DNA of 32,707 bases. Origin: Deltaproteobacteria bacterium. Lineage in GTDB: Bacteria; Myxococcota; XYA12-FULL-58-9. The notes under the pieces were generated by a model. The model ran no database searches. It saw only the letters and a list, made by a program, of their open reading frames with translations, and had not been told where the DNA came from. Position 1 is the stretch's first letter; each line of letters begins with the position of its first letter. Position numbers and translations under genes: made by a program. Location of the stretch: positions 1 through 32,707 of the forward strand of contig JACRCV010000108.1 in assembly GCA_016218825.1 (NCBI GenBank), read 5' to 3'. Shown here piece by piece: positions 16,057 to 23,344 of the stretch.

Positions 16057-16486
16057 CGCCGCCGCCCGAACGAGGCCGCGCGCGCACCGCAGCGGGGGTG
16101 TCCCGAGTCGACGGTGGCGCGTCCGTCGAAGGCGACAAGCTGACGTCCGGCACTTAGCGTCGACCGAGGCACGACCGCGTCGAAGGCGCCCACGGAGACG
16201 AGGGGCACCCCCCGAGGAGCACAGTGCGGCCGACTTGGGCATGGCCGTAACCGCCCGAACAAATAGGGTTCTTTCAGGTTGTTCCCGGTTGGTTTCGCGC
16301 CGAGACAATTCGCGCAACTCTGGAGAGCACAAGTCGAGAATCATCTCGAGCGCTGTCGGACTGATACACAATAGAATGGCGGCTCGTGGTGGGTCCGGCG
16401 GAGCTTAATAGGGATTGGGGTGGCCACTCGCGAGAGTGGCCACCGTCGTTTGTCTTCAACGCGGACCACCGACCGGCGCGCTCGCT
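16057..16486. other. Gene-free region between convergent units
   Basis: No supportable gene. 16057-16255 is GC-rich without a coding frame of clear bias. 16258-16400 is noticeably richer in A and T than its surroundings. It holds a 6-bp hairpin (16334-16339 with 16344-16349, loop ATCA) and a 10-codon ORF (ATG 16377, MAARGGSGGA), for which I see no Shine-Dalgarno. A very stable hairpin follows at 16419-16444. The region could hold a small RNA, but no family is recognisable. Confidence 0.5.
16419..16444. terminator. 11-bp hairpin with GCGA tetraloop, possible bidirectional terminator
   Basis: GGTGGCCACTC (16419-16429) and GAGTGGCCACC (16434-16444) pair perfectly around GCGA, a GNRA loop. It lies 42 bases beyond the stop of the minus-strand operon and faces the plus-strand thioredoxin unit. 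There is only a weak T-rich stretch (GTCGTTTGTCTTC) on the plus side and none on the minus side, so intrinsic termination is uncertain. Confidence 0.5.
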
Positions 16487-17383
16487 CTACAAACGCGCCC
16501 AGGGATCGGCGTAGAAGCTCGCCAACGCCTCCCGCAGCCGGTCGTCGTTTCCCGCTTGCTTGGCAAAGAGAGCGTGCTCCAACGGCAGGAGGCGCGCGTA
16601 CAGCGCGACGCGGTGGCGGAGCGCGTCGTCGGCGGGGGCGTAGCGCTGCATGACGCCGCGCGCGAGGTCGGGGCCGAGCTCGTCCGGAAGCGTCCGCAGA
16701 TCGTGGGCCGGATCTCCCATGAGCGCGTCGCCGAAATCGAGGAGCGCGGTGATCGTCCCACGATCGTCGACGAGCACGTTGTCTCGCGTCAGGTCGCCGT
16801 GGTTCAGCACCGACGGCGGTGTCGCCGCGGCGAGCGCCGCGTCGAGCCTTTGGAGGAGCTCCTCGGCCCGGCGCCGGCGCGGTGGATCGAGCTCGACGAA
16901 CAGCTCGTGCTCCAGTTGCAGGGCGCGCGCCGCGACCACCTGTCGCCAAGGCCGCGAGGCGGGATCGAAGGGCACGTCGGCGAGCTCGGCCGGGGGGATG
17001 CGGTGCAGGCGGTGACAGAGCTCGGCGAGCGCCGCGGCCAGGGCGTCCTGCGCCGCCGGCGTCGACGGCCGCGTGAGCGGGCTGCCGCCGACCTTGGTGC
17101 TGAGAGTGAAGGCGTGCGCGGCCTTTGGGACCCGGGCTCGATGACAGACCACCGTCGGCACCGAGATCGGCGCCAGCGCCGGTGCCAGCCGCGGCAACAG
17201 CGCGCACTCCATGGTGAGAGATCGGCCGATGGCGGCGTCGTCGCCGACCTTCATGATCAAGCCGGTGTCGGTCTCGAAGACCGCCGCGTCCCAGCCGCGC
17301 GCCAACGGGCGGAGGGCGCGGATGCCGAGCTCGGGCGCGGCGGTGTCGAGCAGGCGCAGGGCTTCGGCGGCGCGCACGTTCAC
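16487..17383 (-). CDS. Aminoglycoside phosphotransferase (APH)-type kinase
   Basis: 298 aa from the GTG at 17383, which overlaps the TGA of the subtilase gene (GTGA); a second GTG lies two codons on. The bacterial APH/choline-kinase fold is clear: AVFETDTGLIMKVG with ATP-binding K45, TKVGGSPL hinge, catalytic loop NHGDLTRDN (H195-G-D197, N202) and metal-binding LLDFGDALMGDPAHDL (D216, D219). It transfers phosphate from ATP to a small hydroxylated molecule; the substrate is unknown and a resistance role is not implied. Last gene of a four-gene operon whose members all overlap by 4 bases, so its dose is coupled to the subtilase. Confidence 0.88.
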   Translation of the reverse strand: MNVRAAEALRLLDTAAPELGIRALRPLARGWDAAVFETDTGLIMKVGDDAAIGRSLTMECALLPRLAPALAPISVPTVVCHRARVPKAAHAFTLSTKVGGSPLTRPSTPAAQDALAAALAELCHRLHRIPPAELADVPFDPASRPWRQVVAARALQLEHELFVELDPPRRRRAEELLQRLDAALAAATPPSVLNHGDLTRDNVLVDDRGTITALLDFGDALMGDPAHDLRTLPDELGPDLARGVMQRYAPADDALRHRVALYARLLPLEHALFAKQAGNDDRLREALASFYADPWARL

Positions 17384-19449
17384 CTCGAGGACCGGCGGCG
17401 ACGGGCGGCGACACCACAGAGCCACAGGGCCGCCCCCAGCGCCAGCGCCGGCGGCGGCGCCGCGGCACAGGTCGAGGGCTCGGGGTCGAGGCGGCGGCGG
17501 CGGGCGGCGCAGACCGGGGCCTCGTCCACCGCGCCGTCGCAGTCGTTGTCGAGGCCGTCGCAGCGCGACTCGGTCACTTGATAGACCTCCGGGCGGTCGC
17601 AGCGCCAACGGCCACCGCCACAGACGGCAGCGTGGCCGGCGCACACCCCGGCGCCGCCGCAGGCGTGCGCCGCGACCGTGGCTTCGAGACCCTCTGGATC
17701 GACGTCGTCGACCACCCCATCGCAGTCGTTGTCGAGACCGTCGCAGCGCTCCGGCTCGTCGCAGTCGAGCGCGTCCAGGCAGCTGAGATGGGTGGCGTCG
17801 ACCGCGAGCACGCAGACCTCGCCGTTGCAGCGCGTCCCGTCGCCGCAGGCAGCGCCGGCCCCGCAGGGCGCGAAGCACCAGCTGCCGAAGAAGTCGTCGG
17901 TCGCTCGACAGAGGAGACCGGCGGTGCACTGCGCCGTCGTGGCGCACGGGGCACAGAAGGGGCGCGTGTCCTGGTTGCAGACGAAGCCCTCGTCGACGTT
18001 GCCGTCGCAGTTGTTGTCCCTCCCGTCGCACAGCTCGCGCGGATAGTCGGGGACGCACGGCGCGCACTGCTCGGGGTCGTCGCTGCGGCCGTCGCCGTTG
18101 TCGTCGATGCCGTTGCCGCACAGCTCGAGCCAGGCGGTGAACGAGTCGGTGTAGGCCGCCGCGGCGACGAGCGCGGCGCCGGGATCGACGCGGCCGAACC
18201 CGTACCACCGCGACAGCCCGTTGACGTAGGGCGCGCGCGCGGCGTCGATGGGATGGGCGGACAACAACAAGGCCTCGGTGAGCTGGGCGACGGTGAGGTC
18301 GGGGTAGCGGGCGAGCACCAGGGCGGCGACGCCGCTCACCATCGCCGCGGAGGCGCTGCTGCCGCCGAAGGCGTCGGCGTAGTCGCCGCTCGCCGTGCCC
18401 GCCGCACCGCTGACGTCGGTGCTGACGATCGGCGGCATCGTCGCCGTGCCGCTCGACGGCGCCACCAGCCGTACCGTGGGGCCATAGTCGGAGTAGTAGG
18501 CCAAGTGTCCGTCGGCGGCGACGCTGCCGACCGCGAGCACGCGAGGATCGCTCGCGAAACGATCGTAGGTAGCGAGCTCGCCGCCGTTGCCGGCCGACCA
18601 GACGACGAGCGTACCGCGGCCGCCGCGCCCTTCGGTGACCGCGTAGCGCAGCGCGTCTTGGACCACCTGGGGTGCCTGCCAGGCGAGGACCGGGTGGTAC
18701 GGATCGTAGAAGTTGCCGTCGGGCGGGCCCCAGCTGTTGTTGATCACCGCGGCGCCGTGGTCGGCGGCGAACACCAGGGCGGTGGCGATGGCGCTGCCGG
18801 TGGTGAACAGATCCGGCGGGCCGCCGTTGCCGAGCAGCCGGATCGGCAGCACGCGGCACTCGGGGCAGACGCCGGTGAGGCCCTGGGCGTTGAAGCCCCG
18901 CGCCGCGACGACCCCGGCGACCTGGGTGCCGTGATAGTCGCCGGGACCGTAGCTCGGGTCGGGGTCGGTCGGGCTCTGCGCCACGTCGAGGCCGTCGGCG
19001 GTGAACGTCAGGGCGAGATCCGGGTGGGCGAGGTCGAAGCCGTCGTCGAGCACCGCGACCAGCAGCCGCTCGCCCGCCGCGGTCGTGCCGCGGGAGACGT
19101 CCCAGACCGGCGGCAGATCCATCGCCGCCTCGATTCCCCCGGCGAGCGACCACTGCTCATCGTAGAGCGGGTCGTCAGGGATCGCGCGCCAGCGGATCGG
19201 GATCAACGGATCTTCTTCGGCGTAGCGGACCCTCGGGGCGCGGCGCAGGCGCTCGAGGAGGCGCGGGCGCGGCGCGACGTCGACGACGATCGCGCCCGGC
19301 AACGTCGTGACCAGCGTCAGGTCGAGATCGCGCACCAGCGCGCGGACCAGCGGCGCGACCTGGGCGCCACGGTGGTCGGCGGCGTCGAGGCCGACGACCA
19401 CGCGGATCGGTGCGGCGAGGGCCAAGAGCGCGAGAGCGGCGGCGGTCAT
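17380..19449 (-). CDS. Subtilisin-like serine protease with MopE-type repeats and a MYXO-CTERM-like anchor
   Basis: 689 aa from ATG 19449, which overlaps the rhomboid TGA (ATGA). Order: signal segment (1-13), a possible inhibitor propeptide (15-85), an S8 peptidase domain (about 95-445) with D135 in VAVLDDGFD, H173 in DYHGTQVAGV, oxyanion N238 in INNSW and Ser365 in GGSSASAAMVSG. Then come EF-like NGIDDNGDGRSDD, three CDGxDNxCDGxVD repeats with a Cys-rich linker, and a tail of Cys661, a hydrophobic segment and RRRR at about 683-686. Such Cys-TM-Arg tails are sorting signals in Myxococcota: the protein is held in the inner membrane, cut and moved to the surface. The active site appears intact. 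Coupled to the rhomboid upstream and the kinase downstream. Confidence 0.92.
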   Translation of the reverse strand: MTAAALALLALAAPIRVVVGLDAADHRGAQVAPLVRALVRDLDLTLVTTLPGAIVVDVAPRPRLLERLRRAPRVRYAEEDPLIPIRWRAIPDDPLYDEQWSLAGGIEAAMDLPPVWDVSRGTTAAGERLLVAVLDDGFDLAHPDLALTFTADGLDVAQSPTDPDPSYGPGDYHGTQVAGVVAARGFNAQGLTGVCPECRVLPIRLLGNGGPPDLFTTGSAIATALVFAADHGAAVINNSWGPPDGNFYDPYHPVLAWQAPQVVQDALRYAVTEGRGGRGTLVVWSAGNGGELATYDRFASDPRVLAVGSVAADGHLAYYSDYGPTVRLVAPSSGTATMPPIVSTDVSGAAGTASGDYADAFGGSSASAAMVSGVAALVLARYPDLTVAQLTEALLLSAHPIDAARAPYVNGLSRWYGFGRVDPGAALVAAAAYTDSFTAWLELCGNGIDDNGDGRSDDPEQCAPCVPDYPRELCDGRDNNCDGNVDEGFVCNQDTRPFCAPCATTAQCTAGLLCRATDDFFGSWCFAPCGAGAACGDGTRCNGEVCVLAVDATHLSCLDALDCDEPERCDGLDNDCDGVVDDVDPEGLEATVAAHACGGAGVCAGHAAVCGGGRWRCDRPEVYQVTESRCDGLDNDCDGAVDEAPVCAARRRRLDPEPSTCAAAPPPALALGAALWLCGVAARRRRSSR

Positions 19450-20693
19450 GGGCGGCCGGCCGCGCCCGGCGCTCGACCGGAGTCCGTGGCGATCGTGAGG
19501 CTCGAGAGGATCGTGTCGCGGATCGCGGCGTAGTCGGCCGCGAGCCACGCCGGCGACGTGAAGCTCAACACGTACTCCCAGCCTGCCTCGGTGAGCAGCA
19601 CGAACACCGCGTGGGCACGGTAGTTGTCACTCTCGGCCTCGACGTGCAGGCGGGCGGTGGCGAGGCCGTGAAGCGTCGCGAGCTCGGGGCTGCGGTCGCT
19701 GGTCCGCGCCATCGCGTTGGCGGCCAGCTGGGTGTCGAGCTCTTCGGTAACGAACTGGTCCACGACCGTGGCGAGGGGTGTTGCTCGCGCCAAGCGCTCG
19801 GCGGTGACGCCGAGGGTGACGCCGCCGCCGTTGTCGAACAGGACCGTGTGCCGGCGGGGCTCGCGGCGCTCGAGGGTCTGGCGCCAGCGCTGCGGCACCT
19901 GCAGGCGCAAGCCCTGGATCTGGATCGGCCGGGCGGCGAGCGCCGGGCCGGAGCCGGGCGCGAGGGTCGAGAGCGCCGCGACCAAGAGCGGCACCGTGAG
20001 CAGCGCCGCGATCTTCAGCGGCCGGCGGCGGTCGTCGGGGGCGAGGAGGCGGGCGGGAAAGACCAGGCCCGCGACGAGTCCGGCCGCGACGCCGCCCGCG
20101 TGCCCCCAGACGTCGGCGCCCGGGGTGCGCTGGCTGACGAGGAACGCGAGCGCGGCATAGGGGATGACGCTGCCGAGGAAGTAGCGCCGGTAGCGGCCGG
20201 GCAAGAGCTTGCGGTGCCGGAGGCCGAAGATCGCGAGCGCCGCCCAGACTCCGAAGACCATCCCCGAGGCGCCGCAGCTGGTGGAGGCGCCCAAGAGCGT
20301 CGAGACCAGGGTCGTCGCGAGGCCGCTGCCGACCAGGAGGAGAGCGTAGTCCAGGCGGCGGAAGGCGGCCTCGGCCGGGCCGCCGAGGTTGAAGAGAAAG
20401 AGCAGGTTGACGAACAGGTGCCAGCGCGTGGCGTGCAGCAGGTTGGCGGAGATGAGCCGCCACCACTCGCCGCGCTCGACCATCAAGGCCAGGTTCTTGG
20501 CGCCGAGGCGGGCGAGCTCGTCGGCGGCGCCGGCGCTGTCTCGTTGCCAGCCGAAGTAGGTGGCGACGAAGAGCGCCATCACCGAGATCGTGAGGATCGG
20601 CCAGCGGTCGAAGCGGAACTCGGCGGCGAAGCTCTCGGCGGGGGTCGGCTCCGGGGCGGTCATTGGGGTCGCGGAATCAGCGGCGGTGCTCAT
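19446..20693 (-). CDS. Rhomboid intramembrane serine protease with a C-terminal PsbP/Mog1-like extension
   Basis: 415 aa. Its ATG overlaps the thpR stop (ATGA). Six or so membrane segments at 32-230 include the family marks NLLHATRWHLFVNLLFLF (around 84-101), nucleophile Ser143 in GASGMVFG and His198 in WGHAGGVAAG, so the catalytic dyad is complete. After a seventh hydrophobic stretch (about 228-245) comes a soluble region, 250-405 (GLRLQVPQRW ... VVDQFVTEELDTQL ... YVLSFTSPAW ... TILSSLTI), that reads like a PsbP/Mog1-type alpha-beta fold; this second assignment is tentative and would be an unusual fusion. It cleaves single-pass membrane proteins inside the bilayer. The gene following it with a 4-base overlap encodes a C-terminally membrane-anchored subtilase, a plausible substrate. 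Confidence 0.9.
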   Translation of the reverse strand: MSTAADSATPMTAPEPTPAESFAAEFRFDRWPILTISVMALFVATYFGWQRDSAGAADELARLGAKNLALMVERGEWWRLISANLLHATRWHLFVNLLFLFNLGGPAEAAFRRLDYALLLVGSGLATTLVSTLLGASTSCGASGMVFGVWAALAIFGLRHRKLLPGRYRRYFLGSVIPYAALAFLVSQRTPGADVWGHAGGVAAGLVAGLVFPARLLAPDDRRRPLKIAALLTVPLLVAALSTLAPGSGPALAARPIQIQGLRLQVPQRWRQTLERREPRRHTVLFDNGGGVTLGVTAERLARATPLATVVDQFVTEELDTQLAANAMARTSDRSPELATLHGLATARLHVEAESDNYRAHAVFVLLTEAGWEYVLSFTSPAWLAADYAAIRDTILSSLTIATDSGRAPGAAGRP

Positions 20694-21268
20694 GCGGCAC
20701 CGAGCGCCAAGGTCGCGAGCGGCGTGTAGATCGAGCCGCTCGGGGAGAGCTGGCTCTCGAAGAGCACCAGGGCGCTCACGTCAAGCGCACCGAAGGCGTC
20801 GTGGGCGTGGCGGGCGATGAAGTCGGAGAGCGGTCCGCGGGGGGTCGCGGCCTCGATGCGCGCCAACGTCACGTGCGGGTGCTGGCCACGCTTCTCGGCG
20901 GCGAAGCCGAGCGGCAGGCAGGCCTGCTCGATCTCCTCCGCGAGGTGACAAAGCGGTTCTTGTGGGTGCAGAGGCGCGGCGAACAGGATCCGGGGGCGGT
21001 CGGCGGACGGGAACGCGCCGATGCCGTCCAGGGTCAAAGGCGGCAAGCGGCTGCGCCTCGCGATCGGCTCCAGGGCGGCGGTCAGCGTCGGGACTTGGTC
21101 GTCGGGCGTGGCGCCGAGGAACTTGAGGGTCAGGTGGAGGTTTGTCGACCGCACCGGCCTGAGCCTGCGCGCCGCGGCGGGCGCGAGCTCGCGCAGCTCG
21201 ACGAGGAGGCGGCCGAGCGCGGCGCGGGTCTCTTCGGGGAGCCGCAGGGCGACGAAACAGCGCTTCAC
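20690..21268 (-). CDS. thpR: RNA 2',3'-cyclic phosphodiesterase (LigT/ThpR family)
   Basis: 192 aa from the GTG at 21268; no ATG lies in the right place, and VKRCFVALRLPEETR is the normal N-terminus of the family. Two HxTx catalytic motifs, HLTL (in NLHLTLKFLG) and HVTL (in QHPHVTLARI), identify the 2H phosphoesterase fold; the length matches the family (about 180-190). It opens 2',3'-cyclic phosphate ends of RNA in the cytoplasm; the cellular role is not well defined. No Shine-Dalgarno is seen. A GATAAC -10-like box (21284-21279 on the minus strand) ends 10 bases before the GTG, so the operon mRNA may start almost at the codon. First gene of the overlapping four-gene operon. Confidence 0.9.
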   Translation of the reverse strand: MKRCFVALRLPEETRAALGRLLVELRELAPAAARRLRPVRSTNLHLTLKFLGATPDDQVPTLTAALEPIARRSRLPPLTLDGIGAFPSADRPRILFAAPLHPQEPLCHLAEEIEQACLPLGFAAEKRGQHPHVTLARIEAATPRGPLSDFIARHAHDAFGALDVSALVLFESQLSPSGSIYTPLATLALGAA

Positions 21269-21359
21269 GCCCGTGGTTGTTATCAGAAGCGGCGCGGTCG
21301 CGGGAGGGTGGACAGCGCGCGGCGATCTGGATACGACAGGGCGCCAAAGGAGAGTCCCC

Positions 21360-22838
21360 ATGTCGGAGCCGGTCCTCTCGATCAACGAAGCCGTCCTCGC
21401 CCGCGCCGTCCGGCGCTGCAAGGAGAAGAACGTCTTGGTGCCGACCTTCGCCGAGATGAAGGACCCGGCGCGGGTGCCGCAGCGGGTGAAGGACGAGCTC
21501 AAGGGGATCGGGCTGTGGGACGTGCATCCGCTGAACCTGTTTCGGATCTCGTGGAAGAACGATCCGAAGAGCGGCCAGTTTCACGGGGTCAACGTCCTCG
21601 AGATGCCGAGGGCGCTGACCGGGGTGAAGGCCCGGATCTTCGGCCTGGTCGGCAAGTTCTTCCCGACCGGGGCGCACAAGGTCGGGGCGTCGTTCGGCTG
21701 TCTCGCGCCCCGCCTGGTGACCGGCGCCTTCGACCCGACCCGGCAGAAGGCGGTCTGGCCGTCGACCGGCAACTACTGTCGTGGCGGGGCATACAACTCC
21801 AAGCTCTTGGGCTGCGACGCGGTGGCGATCCTGCCCAAGGGGATGAGCGCCGAGCGCTTCGAGTGGCTCGAGAAGGTCGGCTCCGAGATCATCGCGACCC
21901 CGGGCTCGGAGTCGAACGTCAAGGAGATCTACGACAAGTGCTGGCAGCTGAAGGCCGAGCGCGGCGACGACATCGTGGTGCTGAACCAGTTCGACGAGTT
22001 CGGCAACGGCATGTGGCACTACGAGGTCACCGCCAGCGCCATCCACGAGGCGCTGGCGAGCATCTTGGGGCCGGCGGATTCGTTGGCGGCGTTCGTGTCG
22101 TCGACCGGCTCCGCGGGCACCATCTGCACCGGGGATCGGTTGAAGGAGCTCTACCCGAGCGTGAAGATCGTGGCCGCCGAGGCGCTGCAGTGCCCGACCC
22201 TGCTCGAGAACGGCTACGGCGCGCACCGCATCGAGGGCATCGGCGACAAGCACGTCCCGTGGATCCACAACGTCCGCAACACCGATCTGGTGGTGGCGGT
22301 GGACGACCAGGATCCGGTGAGCCTGATGCACCTGTTCAACGAGGCCGCGGGCCGCAAGTACCTCAAGGCGCAGCAGGTCAGCCCGGCGCTGGTCGACCAG
22401 CTCGAGCTGCTCGGGATCTCGGGGATCGCGAACCTGGCCGCCGCGATCAAGACCGCGAAGTGGTTGGAGCTCGACCAGCACGACGTGATCTTCACGGTGT
22501 TCACCGACTCGATGGAGCTCTACGGCTCGCGGCTCGCGGAGCGGGCCGCGGCGCACGGCCCGTACACCGAGACCCAGGCGGCGATCGATCTCCACTCCCG
22601 GCTCTGGGGCCTGAAGACCGACAACGTCCTGGAGCTGGACCACGCCGGCAAGAAGCGGATCCACAACCTCAAGTACTACACCTGGGTCGAGCAGCAGCAG
22701 AAGAACGTCGAGGAGCTCGACGCGCAATGGTTCGAGCACAAGACCTACTGGCCGGAGCGCTGGCGGATGTCGGGCAAGATCGATCAGCTCATCGAGGCGT
22801 TTAACCAGAAGACCGGCGTGGCGGCGAAGTACCGCTAA
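21360..22838 (+). CDS. Fold-type II PLP-dependent enzyme (cysteine/threonine synthase-like)
   Basis: 492 aa. AAAGGAG precedes the ATG at 21360. PLP Schiff-base Lys is K107 in FFPTGAHKVGAS, close to the TGAHK of tryptophan synthase beta-type enzymes. The phosphate- and carboxylate-binding loop is PSTGNYCRGGAYNSKLLG (STGN at 135-138). SSTGSAGTICTGDRLKE is the glycine-rich PLP phosphate site. At 492 residues it is longer than cysteine synthase (about 310-320) and has an N-terminal extension of about 80 residues and a C-terminal helical region (400-492) not seen in the simple enzymes. It is a beta-family lyase or beta-replacement enzyme acting on a small amino acid; the reaction cannot be told from sequence. 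Single gene, divergent from thpR, followed by an inverted pair of dispersed repeats. Confidence 0.85.
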   Translation: MSEPVLSINEAVLARAVRRCKEKNVLVPTFAEMKDPARVPQRVKDELKGIGLWDVHPLNLFRISWKNDPKSGQFHGVNVLEMPRALTGVKARIFGLVGKFFPTGAHKVGASFGCLAPRLVTGAFDPTRQKAVWPSTGNYCRGGAYNSKLLGCDAVAILPKGMSAERFEWLEKVGSEIIATPGSESNVKEIYDKCWQLKAERGDDIVVLNQFDEFGNGMWHYEVTASAIHEALASILGPADSLAAFVSSTGSAGTICTGDRLKELYPSVKIVAAEALQCPTLLENGYGAHRIEGIGDKHVPWIHNVRNTDLVVAVDDQDPVSLMHLFNEAAGRKYLKAQQVSPALVDQLELLGISGIANLAAAIKTAKWLELDQHDVIFTVFTDSMELYGSRLAERAAAHGPYTETQAAIDLHSRLWGLKTDNVLELDHAGKKRIHNLKYYTWVEQQQKNVEELDAQWFEHKTYWPERWRMSGKIDQLIEAFNQKTGVAAKYR

Positions 22839-22855
22839 GGCACTCTGCACCTGCT

Positions 22856-22935
22856 TTTGACTCCCGCGCCGCAGCTGCTGCGGCGCTCCCCACCCCCACT
22901 CCCCCGGCCACCTCATACTCGGGTGGGGCGAGGGG
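22856..22935 (+). repeat. Dispersed two-hairpin intergenic repeat, copy C (outer hairpin degenerate)
   Basis: TTTGACTCCC at 22856-22865 (one change from the usual edge); hairpin 22866-22886 with arms GCGCCGCAGC and GCTGCGGCGC around one T; C-rich linker CTCCCCACCCCCAC. Then comes a weak outer hairpin (CCACC 22908-22912 with GGTGG 22922-22926). It starts 17 bases after the stop of the PLP enzyme and points head-to-head with copy D. Confidence 0.8.
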
Positions 22936-22977
22936 AACCGATCGACGCCCAGCGCTCACGTGATGCAGGAATCGTCG

Positions 22978-23073
22978 CCCCCGCCCACCCGGGGCGGGGG
23001 CCCGTGGCGAACGATGCCCCACGAACGGGGGTGGGGTGGGGAGCGCGGCCGCATCGGTCGCGCGGGAATCAAA
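22978..23073 (-). repeat. Dispersed two-hairpin intergenic repeat, copy D (complete)
   Basis: Outer hairpin arms CCCCCGCCC (22978-22986) and GGGCGGGGG (22992-23000) with loop ACCCG; a longer linker with GGGGGTGGGGTGGGGAGC; inner hairpin at 23043-23063 with arms GCGCGGCCGC and TCGGTCGCGC (one mismatch, one G-T pair); edge GGGAATCAAA at 23064-23073. On the minus strand it begins 20 bases after the stop of the 66-aa gene. With copy C it forms a 218-bp inverted pair (22856-23073). Confidence 0.8.
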
Positions 23074-23093
23074 AAGGTAGGACCGTGGAGTCG

Positions 23094-23294
23094 TTAGCTC
23101 GCGGGCTCGACGTCGAGGTCGCCGGTCACGAGGTCGACCTTGAGCACGAACTTGCGGCCGTCCTTGGTCTTGAAGCTCGCCTTGAGGTCGGCGTTCGACT
23201 TGGCCTCGCCGACCAGGAACTTCATGTACTCTTTGTCCTCGGCGTGAATCGCCTTAAGGGCCGCGATCCCGTCAGCGTGGCCGGTCAGCTTCAT
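23094..23294 (-). CDS. Small hypothetical protein, 66 aa
   Basis: MKLTGHADGIAALKAIHAED... to DLDVEPAS, with strongly G/C-biased third bases, so probably real. It reads as two N-terminal helices (1-40) and a C-terminal beta hairpin (KFVLKVDLVTGDLDVEP). It is highly charged, with no Cys, no signal peptide and no membrane segment. No clear Shine-Dalgarno. It lies 50 bases downstream of the aminotransferase on the same strand and may be co-transcribed. Not recognised. A role as a peptide substrate of the nearby radical SAM enzyme is possible but unsupported. Confidence 0.65.
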   Translation of the reverse strand: MKLTGHADGIAALKAIHAEDKEYMKFLVGEAKSNADLKASFKTKDGRKFVLKVDLVTGDLDVEPAS

Positions 23295-23344
23295 CGCGCC
23301 GCATCATGATCGATCGTTGCCGGCTCTGCAACCCCGGGAGAGGC

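Noticed and set aside
15779-16408. Alternative plus-strand frame across the selenoprotein gene
   Set aside because: It is Arg/Ser-rich with no fold, whereas the TGA-containing frame gives a complete thioredoxin and has the expected third-base bias.
17384-19153. Upstream part of the long frame that contains the APH-type kinase
   Set aside because: Before 17383 this frame is an Arg-rich shadow of the subtilase; the kinase homology begins exactly at the GTG that overlaps the subtilase stop.
23094-23294. 66-aa protein as precursor peptide of the radical SAM enzyme
   Set aside because: No Cys-rich or leader-core layout, it lies behind ilvE on the opposite strand, and nothing links their expression.
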